Shown: piece after piece, positions 63,456-64,000 of the stretch | Layout: each line of letters opens with the position of its first letter | How positions within the stretch are numbered: the stretch's first letter is position 1 | Assembly: GCF_036812735.1 (NCBI RefSeq) | Contig: NZ_CP117523.1 | Span: 2,976,001-3,040,000, forward strand | Direction: 5' to 3' | Length of the DNA stretch: 64,000 bases | From: Terrisporobacter glycolicus ATCC 14880 = DSM 1288 | Lineage (GTDB): Bacteria; Bacillota; Clostridia; Peptostreptococcales; Peptostreptococcaceae | Notes under the pieces: generated by a model | Databases searched by the model: none | What the model was told of the DNA's origin: nothing | What the model saw: the letters and a program-made list of their open reading frames with translations, nothing else | Made by a program: the position numbers and the translations under genes

Positions 63456-64000
63456 TCATAGTAATTCTTCTATAAATCCTGTATCTGCTTTCCCCTTCAC
63501 ATAAACTGGATTATTCATAAGAGAATATTGAAAATTAGCATTAGTTTCAATTCCGCCTATAACTAATTCATCTAATGCAATCTTCATTTTTTCTATAGCT
63601 TCACTTCTATCACATCCATGAACTATAATCTTCCCTATCATAGAATCATAATTCATTGGAATTTTATATCCACAATATACAAAGGTATCAACTCTAACTC
63701 CATTACCTCCAGGAAGATTCAGTGAAGTAATTTCTCCTGGACATGGTAAAAACTTATTAGCTGGATTTTCTGCATTTATTCTACATTCAATAGCATGTCC
63801 TTTTATATTAACATCGTCTTGTTTCAAAGATAATTTTTCACCATAAGCAATTTTTATTTGTTCTTTGATTAAATCTACACCTGTAACCATTTCTGTTACT
63901 GGATGCTCTACTTGAATTCTTGTATTCATTTCAATGAAGTAAAAATTCAAATCTTCATCCATTATAAATTCAATTGTTCCTGCATTTTCATAATTTACTG
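63456..64000 (-). CDS. Biotin carboxylase-like protein, C-terminal part (cut by window end)
   Basis: The visible 181 residues are the C-terminal third of an AccC-type biotin carboxylase: ENAGTIEFI, FYFIEMNTRIQVEHPVTEMV (20 residues), GHAIECRINAENP and the end of the B/C domains. An internal ATG at 63962 is not the start; the frame continues to the window edge (VNYENAGTIEFI). Acetyl-CoA-carboxylase-like biotin genes accompany pxp loci in several Clostridia. Their role with 5-oxoprolinase is unknown. Confidence 0.9.
   Translation of the reverse strand, partial: VNYENAGTIEFIMDEDLNFYFIEMNTRIQVEHPVTEMVTGVDLIKEQIKIAYGEKLSLKQDDVNIKGHAIECRINAENPANKFLPCPGEITSLNLPGGNGVRVDTFVYCGYKIPMNYDSMIGKIIVHGCDRSEAIEKMKIALDELVIGGIETNANFQYSLMNNPVYVKGKADTGFIEELL

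Noticed and set aside
1-64000. Mobile elements, prophage, tRNA or rRNA genes
   Set aside because: No transposase, integrase, phage structural gene, att-type repeat or RNA gene was recognisable by reading; a tRNAscan/Infernal run would be needed to be certain.

Overview
The window is about 64 kb of very AT-rich DNA carrying anaerobic, endospore-forming clostridial genes. Spore genes (spoIVA, sigE, sigG, spoIIGA, a SpoVE/FtsW-like and a SpoVD-like gene), Stickland-type reductase genes with in-frame UGA selenocysteine codons, and a cell-wall cluster with no ftsA between divIB and ftsZ point to the Peptostreptococcaceae (Clostridioides/Romboutsia/Paraclostridium-like). This placement is inference from gene content and order. 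I saw no rRNA, tRNA, insertion sequence, prophage or CRISPR array. Most genes lie on the minus strand.

Region 1 (1-17.3 kb): a DUF1540 protein, seryl-tRNA synthetase, an alanine/sodium symporter, then the conserved spore block spoIVA - gpsA - plsY - der - DUF512 radical SAM protein - YIEGIA proteins. A PhoR/PhoB-type two-component system, pgeF, nrdR, ylmC, sigG and sigE follow. Region 2 (17.3-31 kb): spoIIGA, ftsZ, divIB, murA, murG, spoVE/ftsW, murD, mraY, murF, spoVD/pbp2 and ftsL. Region 3 (31-42.2 kb): a lipoprotein, a MATE pump, metY under a SAM-I riboswitch, rsmH-lgt-cpsB, two M16 peptidases, ychF and a NimA-like flavoprotein.

Region 4 (42.2-57 kb) is the most interesting part. Next to sstT, codBA sits behind a PyrR-type attenuator, and an AzgA-type purine permease with an amidohydrolase sits behind a guanine-class riboswitch. 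Beyond them are a hydantoinase, an N-carbamoylsarcosine amidase, a sigma-54 activator, and grdG-grdF-grdA encoding sarcosine-reductase-type selenoproteins. Read in order, the enzymes take N-methylhydantoin to N-carbamoylsarcosine, then to sarcosine, then to acetyl phosphate plus methylamine. That is the lower part of anaerobic creatinine degradation. Two sigma-54 promoters about 5 kb apart, each with upstream TTTGC-N6-GCAAA palindromes, tie the amidase/hydantoinase and grd transcripts together under the activator encoded between them. CodA could supply the first step (creatinine to N-methylhydantoin), but its PyrR leader argues that cytosine salvage is its main job.

Region 5 (57-64 kb): a small FxLYD-like exported protein, a Ser/Thr kinase divergent from an HTH protein, acetyl-CoA-type metA, and a 5-oxoproline (pxp/ycs) locus: an Nramp-fold transporter without the usual metal ligands, pxpA, a DUF1445 protein and a biotin carboxylase cut by the window end.

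Other regulatory structures stand out. Long hairpins bury the Shine-Dalgarno sequences of spoIVA and murA, and spoIIGA has a promoter with an over-long spacer next to a Spo0A-like box.
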